DNA of 64,000 bases from Alphaproteobacteria bacterium (GTDB taxonomy: Bacteria; Pseudomonadota; Alphaproteobacteria; Rhizobiales; GCA-2746425), in NCBI GenBank assembly GCA_024743215.1, contig JANSWZ010000003.1:1-64000 (forward strand). Reading direction: 5' to 3'. This document shows, piece by piece, positions 46,006 through 55,087 of this stretch; the stretch's first letter is position 1, and every line of letters starts with the position of its first letter. A program made the position numbers and the translations under genes. The notes below the pieces were generated by a model. That model had not been told where the DNA came from. It worked only from the letters and a program-made list of their open reading frames with translations, and did not search any database.

Positions 46006-46659
46006 ATGCCTAAGCAAATCAGCACTGTCAGAGCAAATACCTATGAAAGGATCAAGCGTGACATTCTGTTTGGCGAACTGGCGCCGGGCTCCAAGCTGAA
46101 GCTGGATACGCTCAAGGCACGCTATGAGGCCAGTGTTTCGACCTTGAGAGAAACGTTGAACCGCTTGGCAAGCGAAGGATTTGTGTCGGCCGAAGAGCAG
46201 CGCGGTTTTTTTGTGACCCCTGTTTCAACAGAAGATTTTTCCGAAATTGCAAATCTCAGAATTCTGCTTGAAGGATTTGCGCTCAAGGCATCGATTGAAA
46301 ATGGTGACACGGAATGGGAAGGCAATCTGGTTGCCGCTCATCACAAGCTGCACCGCATGGAGCAATTGTTGCTCACGGGTGATGAGTCACAAATCGAACT
46401 TTGGAAACGATATGATTGGGAATTTCATCTCGCTCTCATTCAGGCATGCAATTCTCAAAACCTGTTGTCGTTGCACTCAACTCTTTATGACAAATATCTT
46501 CGATACCAGATGCTGATATTGACCTCCCGTGGCGCAGAAGCTGTGGAGGAGCATCGAATCATGTTTGAAGCGGCACTCAGGCGGGATACGGATACGGCTG
46601 TGGAAGCGCTGGAAAAGCACATTCGCCGCGGTCTGGATTACACTTTAGCCAGCATGTGA
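46006..46659 (+). CDS. GntR-family regulator, FadR/FCD subgroup
   Basis: A protein of about 217 aa with an N-terminal winged helix (RANTYERIKRDILFGELAPGSKLKLDTLKARYEASVSTLRETLNRLASEGFV) and an all-helical FCD ligand-binding domain (LRILLEGFALKASIENGD, YDWEFHLALIQACNSQNLL, EEHRIMFEAALRRD), with Asp/His residues that usually bind a metal and a carboxylate effector. It is divergent from the dehydrogenase and TRAP genes, which it probably represses until substrate is present. The track start is TTG 45970; ATG 46006 has GAGAG just upstream. Confidence 0.92.
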   Translation: MPKQISTVRANTYERIKRDILFGELAPGSKLKLDTLKARYEASVSTLRETLNRLASEGFVSAEEQRGFFVTPVSTEDFSEIANLRILLEGFALKASIENGDTEWEGNLVAAHHKLHRMEQLLLTGDESQIELWKRYDWEFHLALIQACNSQNLLSLHSTLYDKYLRYQMLILTSRGAEAVEEHRIMFEAALRRDTDTAVEALEKHIRRGLDYTLASM

Positions 46660-46696
46660 GTCGTGTGGCTGGAAGGCCTTGATAGATTTACGGCAG

Positions 46697-47653
46697 TCAG
46701 TTCCCTGAGACCGAGTCCACATTGCCAAAAATATTGCGCAATTTGTCCTGAGCCTCCGTCGGCAATGCTGGCATTTGCAGCACTTCCAGATTTTCCTTCA
46801 GATGCTCCAATGAGCCTGTGCCGGTGAGAACCACATGAGCGCCGGGTTCATGGCGACAAAAGCGATAGGCAGCTTCAGTGACGGTGCTGGCGCAATTGGG
46901 GGCCAGCAAAAAGCTGAAAGGGTTTTCGGTATCCAGATCAGATGGGTCAATCAGCCCGGCTGATATCAATTCACTGATGATTTCAGCGGTGGCATCCGGG
47001 TCACTCAAGGCACGTCTGACGGCGAACATGATGAGTGTCCCGGTATTTTTCTCTTGTGTCTTGGGCAGGACAGTGTGTCTTGCTGACGGGTTGATCATGT
47101 TGAACCCGGTCATCACCACATCCCAAACATCATCTTCCAGCGCGCGTGACAGCATTGTGTGGTTGGTGTCACGGATGAAACGCTCGGTCACACCAAGAAA
47201 GCGTATCTTTCCCTGATCTTGCAGTTGGTGAAGGGCAGGAACCAGTTCCTGTACGCAATGATCATACTGGTTCGCGAAAACACCGTGCAGGTGCAGAATA
47301 TCGATGTGGTCGGTGCCCAGCAGTTTCAAATTGTCTTCCACGCCGGTGATGAATTCAGCGCCTGTGAGGAGTTCATTTCCCGTTGGCGACGCGCCCTGCT
47401 GGAAGATCGTGCGCTTTGTAGAAATGATCACTTCGTCGCGTCGGCCCTTGATGGCTTCCCCAACAATGGGTTCGGTGCCGTAGGCTGTGGCCGTATCGAT
47501 GAAGTTCACACCCATATCCATCGCCGCATGAATAATGGCGATGGATTGGGCTGTGCTGTTGCCATAGGCCTGACCAAGCCGGGAGTGACCACCGCAGCCC
47601 AAGCCTGCGCTGCTGACGTTCAATCCCGTTTTGCCAAGCGTGACATATTGCAT
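46697..47653 (-). CDS. Aldo/keto reductase
   Basis: A 318-aa TIM-barrel oxidoreductase. It has the N-terminal MQYVTLGKTGLNVSSAGLGCGG, catalytic Asp and Tyr in NFIDTATAYG, Lys in IISTKRTIF, and His in ILHLHGVFA. The group resembles sugar (fucose or galactose-type) dehydrogenases. It starts six bases after the aldehyde dehydrogenase stop and is the last gene of the long minus-strand operon beginning at tctC, convergent with gntR. Confidence 0.9.
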   Translation of the reverse strand: MQYVTLGKTGLNVSSAGLGCGGHSRLGQAYGNSTAQSIAIIHAAMDMGVNFIDTATAYGTEPIVGEAIKGRRDEVIISTKRTIFQQGASPTGNELLTGAEFITGVEDNLKLLGTDHIDILHLHGVFANQYDHCVQELVPALHQLQDQGKIRFLGVTERFIRDTNHTMLSRALEDDVWDVVMTGFNMINPSARHTVLPKTQEKNTGTLIMFAVRRALSDPDATAEIISELISAGLIDPSDLDTENPFSFLLAPNCASTVTEAAYRFCRHEPGAHVVLTGTGSLEHLKENLEVLQMPALPTEAQDKLRNIFGNVDSVSGN

Positions 47654-47658
47654 GTGCT

Positions 47659-49164
47659 TTATGCCAGATCTTTTGGCAGCAATGCATCCGGCATGTTCTG
47701 ATAACAGACCGGGCGCAGGAAGCGGCGGATGGACATTGTACCAACGGATGTTGCGCCAAAATTGGTCGAAGCGGGATAAGGGCCGCCATGGACCATCGTA
47801 TCGCTGACTTCCACACCCGTCGGGAAACCATTGATCAGCAGCCGACCGGCTTTGCGTTCCAGCACCGGCATCAAAGCCTGACCATCTTTCGTATCAGCAT
47901 CATCCATATGAATGGTGCATGTCAGCTGGCCCTGCAGGGCTTTTGCGACGGCCTGTCGTTCGTCTGCATTCTTCACTGTTACGATCATGCCAAGCGGCCC
48001 GAAGACCTCTTCGCCCAGCTCTTCATTGGCAAGCCATTTTTCGGCCGTTGTTGCATACAGATACGGCGTTGCATTGCGCTGATCGCATGAGGTTGTCAGC
48101 AAATCACGGACACCCTCATGCGCTGCAACACGGTCACGGCCTTGATGATAGGCGTCAGCGATGCCATCGGTGAGCATTGTTTGTGCCCCGACAGCAGACA
48201 GTGCTTTTGCTGCAGCATCGCCAAAGGCCCCTGCCTGTGTTCCTTCTGTCACCACAGCAATGCCTGGATTTGTGCAGAACTGACCTGCGCCCATAGTCAG
48301 AGATCCGGCCCAGCCTTCTGCAATTGCAGACCCACGCTGTTCCAGCGCTGTATCGAGAATGAACATTGGGTTGATGGAGCCCAACTCGCCAAAGAACGGA
48401 ATTGGTTCCGGGCGTGCGGCGCACAGATCGAACAATGCGCGCCCACCTGTCAGCGAGCCTGTAAAACCAACGGCTTTGATCAAAGGGTGCTGCACAATGG
48501 CCTGGCCAACCGCACGGTTGCCACCTTGAATCTGGCTGAACACACCGGGGTGCATGCCGCATTCTTTAATCGCTGCCAGAATCGCCTGAGCGACAATATC
48601 GCTGACACCGGGATGGGCCGAATGGCCCTTTACGACAACGGGACAACCTGCTGCCAGTGCCGCTGCCGTGTCTCCGCCAGCCGTGGAAAATGCCAGAGGG
48701 AAATTGGAGGCACCAAAGACAGCAACCGGGCCGATGGGCCGCTGAACCATTTTCAAATCCGGGCGTGGCAGTGGTGCGCGGTCCGGCAAGGCTTCATCAT
48801 GGCGGCGATCCAGATAATTGCCAGCTTCAATATGATCTGCAAACAGGCGCAACTGGCCCATCGTGCGACCGCGTTCACCTGCGAGGCGGCCTTCCGGCAG
48901 CCCTGTTTCCTTCACACCCATTGCGGTGATGTCATCGCCGCGTGCATCAATATGATCGGCGATGCTGCGCAGGAATTTGGCGCGCTCGGCCCGGGAGGAA
49001 TATCCATAAGACCAGAATGCGTCTTCTGCGGCGCGCGCTGCCTGATCAATATGATCGGGCGTGCCAACTGCAAAACTGTCGGCGCTGCCGGAAACCGGCA
49101 TGTTCTGGAACTCGGCGTCTCCGCCAACCCAGTTGCCAGCGATGAGGTGTTTTCCCATTAACAT
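47659..49164 (-). CDS. Aldehyde dehydrogenase, NADP-dependent, 2-ketoglutaric semialdehyde dehydrogenase type
   Basis: A protein of about 501 aa. The ALDH family residues are visible: KGHSAHPGVSD in the cofactor region, the general base Glu in FFGELGSINPMF, and the nucleophile Cys in GAGQFCTNPG. The overall pattern is that of the NADP-linked ALDHs that oxidise 2-ketoglutaric semialdehyde at the end of oxidative pentose, hexaric acid or hydroxyproline pathways. ATG 49164 has AAGGA seven bases upstream; the track start at 49185 is less good. A DHDPS-family enzyme in the neighbouring cluster would fit such a pathway, but the link is inference. Confidence 0.9.
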   Translation of the reverse strand: MLMGKHLIAGNWVGGDAEFQNMPVSGSADSFAVGTPDHIDQAARAAEDAFWSYGYSSRAERAKFLRSIADHIDARGDDITAMGVKETGLPEGRLAGERGRTMGQLRLFADHIEAGNYLDRRHDEALPDRAPLPRPDLKMVQRPIGPVAVFGASNFPLAFSTAGGDTAAALAAGCPVVVKGHSAHPGVSDIVAQAILAAIKECGMHPGVFSQIQGGNRAVGQAIVQHPLIKAVGFTGSLTGGRALFDLCAARPEPIPFFGELGSINPMFILDTALEQRGSAIAEGWAGSLTMGAGQFCTNPGIAVVTEGTQAGAFGDAAAKALSAVGAQTMLTDGIADAYHQGRDRVAAHEGVRDLLTTSCDQRNATPYLYATTAEKWLANEELGEEVFGPLGMIVTVKNADERQAVAKALQGQLTCTIHMDDADTKDGQALMPVLERKAGRLLINGFPTGVEVSDTMVHGGPYPASTNFGATSVGTMSIRRFLRPVCYQNMPDALLPKDLA

Positions 49165-49241
49165 GTGTGTGTCCTTCGAATACAAATCGGTGTGGGTGGA
49201 GGCCGAGAAACGGTCCCCAAAATCAGATCAAGACGTTTGGT

Positions 49242-49871
49242 TCAGCCAGCAGGGATTTCGCCCATGACTTTGGGGACGTGATAGCCCTTTTGTACGGCTT
49301 CACGCGCCAGAAGACGTTGATACCAAGCGCGGACATTTGGATAGTCAGCCAGATCAATGCCCTGCCACTCATAGCGTGAAATCCACGGCCAGCAAGCCAT
49401 ATCAGCAATCGAGTATTCATCGCAAATGAACTCACGACCTTCAAGGCGTGTGTTGAGCACGCCATAGAGCCGTTTCACTTCAGTTGCAAACCGTTCTTCT
49501 GCATAAGAAGCTTTGCCTGGATTGAAATGCAGGAAATGATGCGCCTGACCAAGCATTGGGCCAAGCCCACCCATCTGCCACATCAGCCATTCAATGACTT
49601 CGATCTTCTTCAGTGGGTCTGTCGGCAGGAATTTCCCATGCTTCTCAGCCAGATAAATCATGATGGCACCGGTCTCCATGATGGAAACTCCGGTGTCAGT
49701 ATCAACGATGACAGGGATTTTGTTATTCGGGCCGATCTTCAGAAACTCTGGCGTCTTTTGATCGCCCTGACCAATATTGATGGCGTGGACATTATAGGCC
49801 ACACCCAACTCTTCCAGCAGAATTGAAACTTTGCGGCCATTGGGAGTGGTCCAGGTATAAAGGTCGATCAT
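49242..49871 (-). CDS. Glutathione S-transferase family protein
   Basis: A 209-aa protein with a thioredoxin-like N-terminal domain (IDLYTWTTPNGRKVSILLEELG, then NNKIPVIVDTDTGVSIMETGAIMIYLAEKHG) and an all-helical C-terminal domain (FICDEYSIADMACWPWISRY). The TPNGRKVSI start and the ETGAI glutathione-contact motif resemble the YfcG/Ure2-like nu class, often disulfide reductases. It lies within the tctC-to-aldo/keto reductase operon. Confidence 0.93.
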   Translation of the reverse strand: MIDLYTWTTPNGRKVSILLEELGVAYNVHAINIGQGDQKTPEFLKIGPNNKIPVIVDTDTGVSIMETGAIMIYLAEKHGKFLPTDPLKKIEVIEWLMWQMGGLGPMLGQAHHFLHFNPGKASYAEERFATEVKRLYGVLNTRLEGREFICDEYSIADMACWPWISRYEWQGIDLADYPNVRAWYQRLLAREAVQKGYHVPKVMGEIPAG

Positions 49872-49886
49872 CTTTGTTTCCTTAGT

Positions 49887-50240
49887 TTAGCTGTTCGTTG
49901 TTGCCATATCGAGTGAAGGATCATCCTGTCCCCATGGACTGAACGGGGCAGGGATCAGAATTTTGTTTTCCTGAGCAATCTGAAGCTCGCGGACTTTGGG
50001 GATATAGGCTTTCCAACGCGGGTCTGCACCCAGTTTCATGCGTCGTTCTTCGCGTTCTGCATAATCCTTATAGGCCCACATATGTATGATTTGATGTAAT
50101 GCACCAATATCGCTTGAAAAATATCCTACCATGCGGCCCAAAATTGCGCGCTGAATGGCCAGACCTTCTGCTTCATACAGTTCGAGATATTTTGGCGCAG
50201 CGCCAATCTGCAACGTGTAGGTTCGTTGTTCTACGATCAT
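49887..50240 (-). CDS. NIPSNAP family protein
   Basis: A 117-aa ferredoxin-fold protein: IVEQRTYTLQIGAAPKYLELYEAEGLAIQ, then GALHQIIHMWAYKDYAERE and RRMKLGADPRWKAYI. This matches the NIPSNAP domain, small dimeric proteins of unclear biochemical function often encoded with catabolic enzymes. It sits 16 bp after the TPP-enzyme gene and 16 bp before the GST gene. Confidence 0.9.
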   Translation of the reverse strand: MIVEQRTYTLQIGAAPKYLELYEAEGLAIQRAILGRMVGYFSSDIGALHQIIHMWAYKDYAEREERRMKLGADPRWKAYIPKVRELQIAQENKILIPAPFSPWGQDDPSLDMATTNS

Positions 50241-50255
50241 GATGTTCTCCGTATG

Positions 50256-51980
50256 TCAGCGTTTTTGTGCGCTGTGGCCCTGCTGGGTGACGTCAGCCAG
50301 TGTCTGCATCGGGGTTAATGCCTGTTGATCAACAATCAGTTCAATCAGGTAGCCTCCCTTAGCGGATTTGGCGCGATCAAGGGCGGCAGCAAAGTCTTCT
50401 GTCTGCTCAACTTTCTCACCAGAAATGCCAAAGGATTTTGCGTAAGCGACAAAATCCGGGTTCAGCAGATCGGTGGCAATGGTGCGGTCGGGATGGTGGC
50501 GCTCCTGATGCATCCGAATGGTGCCAAGCATGGAGTTGTTGACGACCAGATAGATGATATCGAGATTGTATTGTCTTGCGGTTGCCAGTTCCTGCGCTGT
50601 CATCAGAAAACATCCGTCGCCGGCAAGACACACGACGGGCTGATCTGGCGATGCAATTTTTGCGGCAATGGCTGCTGGAACCGCATAGCCCATGGACCCG
50701 CTGGTGGGCGCTAATTGGGTGCGATAGGCGCAGTGTTTGTGGAACCGATGACCCCAGACCGTATAATTGCCCGCGCCATTGGTCAGCACGGTGTTCTTGG
50801 GCATTTCAGCGGTCACATGGCGAATGACTTTTGACATGTTGACCTTGCCCGGAACCTCGGTTGGTTCCAGAAAATCCAGATAATCTGCGCGTTGTTCGGC
50901 GACCCAATCGCCCCAGCGCTGTTTGCCATCGCCGGTTTCAATGGATTGCACTGCGTCAAGGAACTCCGTAGCAGAAGACACGATACCCAGATCGGGATTG
51001 TAGACATGGCCAAGTTCTTCGGCACCGGGATGCACATGAACAAAGGTCATTTGTGGGTCAGGAATGTTGATGAGGGAATAGCCCTGCGTGGTCATTTCGC
51101 CCAGACGGGAGCCGACCACTATCAGCAGGTCCACTTCCTCGGCTATGCGCTTGCGCAGCTTTGGCACGGGGGCAATTCCAATAACGCCGACATAATTGGG
51201 GTGATCATTATCGACGTAATCCTGACACCGAAAGCTGGTCGCAACCGGCAGGCCCATGCGCTCTGCGAATGCCAATGCCCTGGGGCCGCATCTTGCATCC
51301 CAACCGGGACCACCCAGCAGCAACAACGGTTTTTGGGCCTGTTTTAGTAAGTTGTTCAACTTGGATATGGCCTCAGGTGCAGGGGCAGGCTGTGTGATCG
51401 TGCCGGGCTGCAAATCCTGGGCTACTGCCATCTCGGACAGCATGTCCTCTGGCAAGGCAAGCACGACCGGTCCGGGGCGTCCTGACATAGCGGTTTTCCA
51501 GGCACGGGACAGATATTCAGGAATACGGCTGGCATCTTCAATTTGCGCCACCCATTTGGCCATTTGGCCAAAGACCTGCCGGTAATCCATTTCCTGAAAC
51601 GCTTCACGGTCTACCATTGCGCGCCCAACCTGGCCGATCAGGACGATCATCGGCGATGAATCCTGAAAGGCGGTATGGATTCCGTTGGATGCGTTGGTCG
51701 CGCCAGGACCGCGTGTCACCGCGCATATGCCCGGTTTACCGGTCATTTTTGCATAGGCGTCGGCCATGTTGGCGGCACCGCCTTCGTGGCGGCATACGAC
51801 GGTTTTTATGGTGGCTGTGTGATCATAAAGCCCGTCCAGCAGGTCAAGGAAGCTCTCTCCCGGTACGCAGAACACTGTATCGATACCCAGTATTTTCAGC
51901 TGGTCGGCCAGAATGTGACCGCCGGGCCGTTCAACTGCTGCAGGTGCTGCATTTTTTTGAGAAAGAGGCATGTCCGACAT
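50256..51980 (-). CDS. Thiamine-diphosphate-dependent enzyme (acetolactate synthase/decarboxylase superfamily)
   Basis: A 574-aa enzyme with three domains: the PYR domain with the cofactor-activating Glu in CRHEGGAANMADAYAKMTG, a central domain, and the PP domain with the metal/diphosphate motif GDGCFLMTAQELATARQYNLDIIYLVVNN. The family includes acetolactate synthase, benzoylformate decarboxylase and carboligases. No acetolactate synthase small subunit is present, so a catabolic decarboxylase or lyase is likelier. ATG 51971 has AGGA nine bases upstream and may be the true start. Confidence 0.9.
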   Translation of the reverse strand: MSDMPLSQKNAAPAAVERPGGHILADQLKILGIDTVFCVPGESFLDLLDGLYDHTATIKTVVCRHEGGAANMADAYAKMTGKPGICAVTRGPGATNASNGIHTAFQDSSPMIVLIGQVGRAMVDREAFQEMDYRQVFGQMAKWVAQIEDASRIPEYLSRAWKTAMSGRPGPVVLALPEDMLSEMAVAQDLQPGTITQPAPAPEAISKLNNLLKQAQKPLLLLGGPGWDARCGPRALAFAERMGLPVATSFRCQDYVDNDHPNYVGVIGIAPVPKLRKRIAEEVDLLIVVGSRLGEMTTQGYSLINIPDPQMTFVHVHPGAEELGHVYNPDLGIVSSATEFLDAVQSIETGDGKQRWGDWVAEQRADYLDFLEPTEVPGKVNMSKVIRHVTAEMPKNTVLTNGAGNYTVWGHRFHKHCAYRTQLAPTSGSMGYAVPAAIAAKIASPDQPVVCLAGDGCFLMTAQELATARQYNLDIIYLVVNNSMLGTIRMHQERHHPDRTIATDLLNPDFVAYAKSFGISGEKVEQTEDFAAALDRAKSAKGGYLIELIVDQQALTPMQTLADVTQQGHSAQKR

Positions 51981-51996
51981 TCCTGTTTTAACTGCG

Positions 51997-52782
51997 TTAG
52001 ATACTGCGGATCATTCCGCCATCTACCCGTGTCATCTGACCGGTGACATAGGCCGCTGGCTCACTCATGAGAAAGACGGCAACACTGGCGAATTCTTCCG
52101 GTTTTCCATAACGCCTGGCGGGCAGGGAAGCGGCGATTTCCGTGCGCACCTGCTCCAGCGTTTTGTCTTCCCGCTTGGCGCGTGCCGTGTCCAATTGTCC
52201 AACTCGGGCCGTATCGATTTTGCCGGGCAGGATCATGTTGACCGTGATGCCATCACCGGCAACTTCGGCAGCAAGCGTCTTGCAAAAACCAGCCATGGCT
52301 CCGCGGATTGTATTTGACACAGCAAGATTTGGAATGGGTTGCACAACGCCAGAAGAACCAATGGCAAGAATACGACCCCATTTTTTGGCACGCATCACGT
52401 CGACAGCCGCCTCTGTGACCTGAATGAGGCTGAACAAAAGTCCTTGCGCTGCTGATTTCCAAACATCAGGAGCCACGCCGGTGGATGGCGAGGGTGGTGG
52501 ACCGCCAGCATTGCTAAGCAGAATATCTGGCTTGAACTCATTGCGAATGCGCTCGCAGAATGCGTCCAGCTGTGTGCTGTCAGTCAGATCAATGGCGGCG
52601 CATTGAACGTCCACGCCATATTTTGAGGACAGGTCCTTGGCCACTGTCTCTAGTGCTTCCAGACGGCGCGAAGACAGGATGAGATTTGCGCCTTCTGCTG
52701 CCAATTTTTCAGCAATGGCGTGGCCCAATCCCTGGGACGCACCCAGAATAAGCGCTGTTTTGCCTTTGAGGCCCATGTCCAT
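51997..52782 (-). CDS. Short-chain dehydrogenase/reductase lacking the canonical YxxxK
   Basis: A 261-aa SDR with the NAD(P) loop GASQGLGHAIA and NAGGPPP (NAG motif). The active-site Ser region is AIGSSGVVQPIP, but the expected Y-x3-K is replaced: NLAVSNTIRGAMAGFCKTLA has Ser and Arg where Tyr and Lys stand in classical SDRs. A known FabG-like subgroup has this NL-x-x-SN pattern, so this is probably a real subfamily trait and not decay. Its chemistry may differ from a normal reductase. The C-terminus (YVTGQMTRVDGGMIRSI) is intact. It lies between tctA and the TPP enzyme. Confidence 0.9.
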   Translation of the reverse strand: MDMGLKGKTALILGASQGLGHAIAEKLAAEGANLILSSRRLEALETVAKDLSSKYGVDVQCAAIDLTDSTQLDAFCERIRNEFKPDILLSNAGGPPPSPSTGVAPDVWKSAAQGLLFSLIQVTEAAVDVMRAKKWGRILAIGSSGVVQPIPNLAVSNTIRGAMAGFCKTLAAEVAGDGITVNMILPGKIDTARVGQLDTARAKREDKTLEQVRTEIAASLPARRYGKPEEFASVAVFLMSEPAAYVTGQMTRVDGGMIRSI

Positions 52783-52808
52783 AGCAGTTCTCCAAATTCA
52801 AAATTGTG

Positions 52809-54482
52809 TCAGGTGGTTGGTGTTTGATCGGCCGTGAGAGAGGGTTCTCTCAAGCGCATGATCAACTGAACGATACCGGTCAGCAGCATGAGCCCGGCGA
52901 TGACAGGCCTCACATAGCCCGGCATCGTGAAGACAGGAACGGACATCACAATCAGCAGTACCGGAAGGAAAAAACGGGTCCATCGCTTCTTGCCCATATG
53001 CTTTTGATAGGATGGAAACATTATAGAAAATGCGCTTAGCAGGATAAAGAACAGCGCCCATGGCCGTGTAAAGAAGACATCCAATCCATCACCGCGCGCA
53101 AAAACCTGACTAAGCCGTGTTTCAGCAATCTGGCCGAGCACAACACCAAGGACAATTGGCACGATGGGAAAGCCCAGCGCGCGCATCACAAAGCCAAGAA
53201 CTCCGAATATGAACAGCGTCCACATGTCGTAACCGATGTTGTTGAGCGCAAAAATGCCCAATGCACAGTAGAACAGAATGACAGCTGTCAGCATGTACAT
53301 CTTCACTTTGGTCACCAACACGAAACCGCGCAGGGTGATGGATTGAAGAAACAGCATCATGAAATTTGCAACGAAGAAAGCCAGGAAAATCGAGTAGGCT
53401 ATGGTTGGTTCGTCCGAGATGAAAGAGGGGCTGGGAATGACATCATGAATCAGCAACGCTCCGAGCATGATGGCGGTCATGATGTCGCCCGGCAGTCCCA
53501 GCGCCATCATGACAATAAGCGCGCCGCCAGCGGTAGCATTGTTGGCTGATTCCGGTGCAATGATGCCATCTACGGCACCCTTGCCAAAGGTCTCAGGTTC
53601 CTTGGAGGCTTTCTTGGCCTGATCATAGGCCAGGATGTTTGAAATGGTGCTGCCTGCCGCCGGGAGCACACCAACAAAGACACCAAGCAATGAAGAGCGA
53701 AGGACATTGCCCCACCTTGCCAGTACCACTTTGGCGGATGCGATATAGTCGATCTGCACCACATTGGTTGATTGATCTCCACCAAGGCGTTTTGAGGCGG
53801 AATCTGGATCGCGGACATCATTCAACAATCGGCTGAAAGCAAACAGGCCGACGAGGACCGGCAGGAAAGCAAATCCTTTTGAGACCGCGTCAATTCCAAA
53901 TGTAAAACGGGGCAATCCGAAGACGACATCGCTGCCTATGGTGGCTATTAGCAAGCCAAAAAGCGCGCCCATCAGGCCTTTGAGCATTTCATTGCCCGCA
54001 AGGCTGGCTGTGACCGTGAGTGCAAATATGACCAGGGCAAAGAAGTCGACCGGTTGAAACTCCAGTCCTATGAGTGCCAGTTGAGGCGCGATCAGCATCA
54101 GGACGATCGATGCAATGATGCCGCCAAAGAATGAGGACCAGACACCAATGCCAAGCGCCAGACCGGGCTTGCCGGATTTGGCCATTGGGTAGCCGTCAAA
54201 TGTTGTGGCAACAGAAGAGGGGGTTCCGGGAATGCCGGTAAGAATGCCTGACATCAATCCGCCGGACAGCCCCCCGACGTAGACAGCGATCATGGTTGCA
54301 AGACCTTGCACCGGCGACATGGCAAAGGTGAAGGGCAGGACCAGAACAACTGCCATAGCGATTGTGAATCCGGGGATGGCACCGGCCAACAGGCCGACCA
54401 GGGTACCCAGCATCATCAGAGCCATTGTGGTCAGTGAGAACAGTTCGGCACTGGCAAGGCCAAGATTGGTGAAGAGTTCCAT
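52809..54482 (-). CDS. tctA: Tripartite tricarboxylate transporter, large permease TctA
   Basis: A 557-aa membrane protein, longer than the 500-aa norm because of an extended C-terminus. TctA signatures are GLLAGAIPGFTIAMAVVLVLPFTFAMSP and GGLSGGLMSGILTGIPGTPSSVATTFDGYPMAKSGKPGLALGIG, with PESANNATAGGALIVMMALGLPGD further on. It is the channel subunit for organic-acid uptake driven by an ion gradient. It starts four bases from the tctB end. Confidence 0.95.
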   Translation of the reverse strand: MELFTNLGLASAELFSLTTMALMMLGTLVGLLAGAIPGFTIAMAVVLVLPFTFAMSPVQGLATMIAVYVGGLSGGLMSGILTGIPGTPSSVATTFDGYPMAKSGKPGLALGIGVWSSFFGGIIASIVLMLIAPQLALIGLEFQPVDFFALVIFALTVTASLAGNEMLKGLMGALFGLLIATIGSDVVFGLPRFTFGIDAVSKGFAFLPVLVGLFAFSRLLNDVRDPDSASKRLGGDQSTNVVQIDYIASAKVVLARWGNVLRSSLLGVFVGVLPAAGSTISNILAYDQAKKASKEPETFGKGAVDGIIAPESANNATAGGALIVMMALGLPGDIMTAIMLGALLIHDVIPSPSFISDEPTIAYSIFLAFFVANFMMLFLQSITLRGFVLVTKVKMYMLTAVILFYCALGIFALNNIGYDMWTLFIFGVLGFVMRALGFPIVPIVLGVVLGQIAETRLSQVFARGDGLDVFFTRPWALFFILLSAFSIMFPSYQKHMGKKRWTRFFLPVLLIVMSVPVFTMPGYVRPVIAGLMLLTGIVQLIMRLREPSLTADQTPTT

Positions 54483-54485
54483 GGT

Positions 54486-54968
54486 CTAATACACTCTCAG
54501 CAATATGCCCTCGGGCAAAAACACCCCGAGCAGTTGCGTGAATATGGTCCACATGCCGACAACGAAAAACACCGCAACCAATCCGTGGCGCAGCAACATT
54601 TGTGGGGACCAGCCGCCAAGCACATTCAATGTGATGAAGACATAGAGCAGGCCGCCAATGAGCATGCCCAGCACCGGCATGCTGACAAGAAACAGAAAGA
54701 ACAGCGCAAAACAGATGATCGGGTTTTTATAGTAGGAAAACCAATCCGAAAAACTTCTGATTGGGGTGCTTTCATCAGAACCCGCCATTTGCGCTTTCGC
54801 AAGCAGGACCAGCGACAGCAGGGCCAGCGGTACAATAATCATACGCGGCCACAAGGTTGCAGGCATCTGATTGAACATCGGTTCAGGCATCTGAAATGTG
54901 CTGACCAGCAATGCGCCACAGATGAGCAATGAAACAATGGCGATTGCGGTATCGCGGTTCAGTTGCAT
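54486..54968 (-). CDS. tctB: Tripartite tricarboxylate transporter, small membrane subunit TctB
   Basis: A 160-aa protein with four helices (AIAIVSLLICGALLVSTF, MIIVPLALLSLVLLAK, PIICFALFFLFLVSMPVLGMLIGGLLYVFITL and HGLVAVFFVVGMWTIF). Size, position between tctC and tctA, and topology fit TctB. Confidence 0.88.
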   Translation of the reverse strand: MQLNRDTAIAIVSLLICGALLVSTFQMPEPMFNQMPATLWPRMIIVPLALLSLVLLAKAQMAGSDESTPIRSFSDWFSYYKNPIICFALFFLFLVSMPVLGMLIGGLLYVFITLNVLGGWSPQMLLRHGLVAVFFVVGMWTIFTQLLGVFLPEGILLRVY

Positions 54969-55052
54969 TGTAATATCCCTTAAGCGCGGTCTTCTGTAAT
55001 TGACGCCGCTGCTGGTGGTATTCCGACAATTGGTTCAGGTCAGAAAATCATG

Positions 55053-55078
55053 AAAAGCGGGGTCCAAACGGACCCCGC
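55053..55078 (-). terminator. Terminator/attenuator between tctC and tctB
   Basis: On the minus strand GCGGGGTCC pairs perfectly with GGACCCCGC around a 4-nt loop and is followed by TTTT. It lies ten bases after the tctC stop and about 90 bp before tctB, so it should favour tctC mRNA. Confidence 0.87.
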
Positions 55079-55087
55079 CAGGACTGT

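Noticed and set aside
48118-49161. 347-aa plus-strand ORF
   Set aside because: It is the antisense shadow of the aldehyde dehydrogenase gene: Cys/Arg-rich, no family resemblance, no ribosome site.
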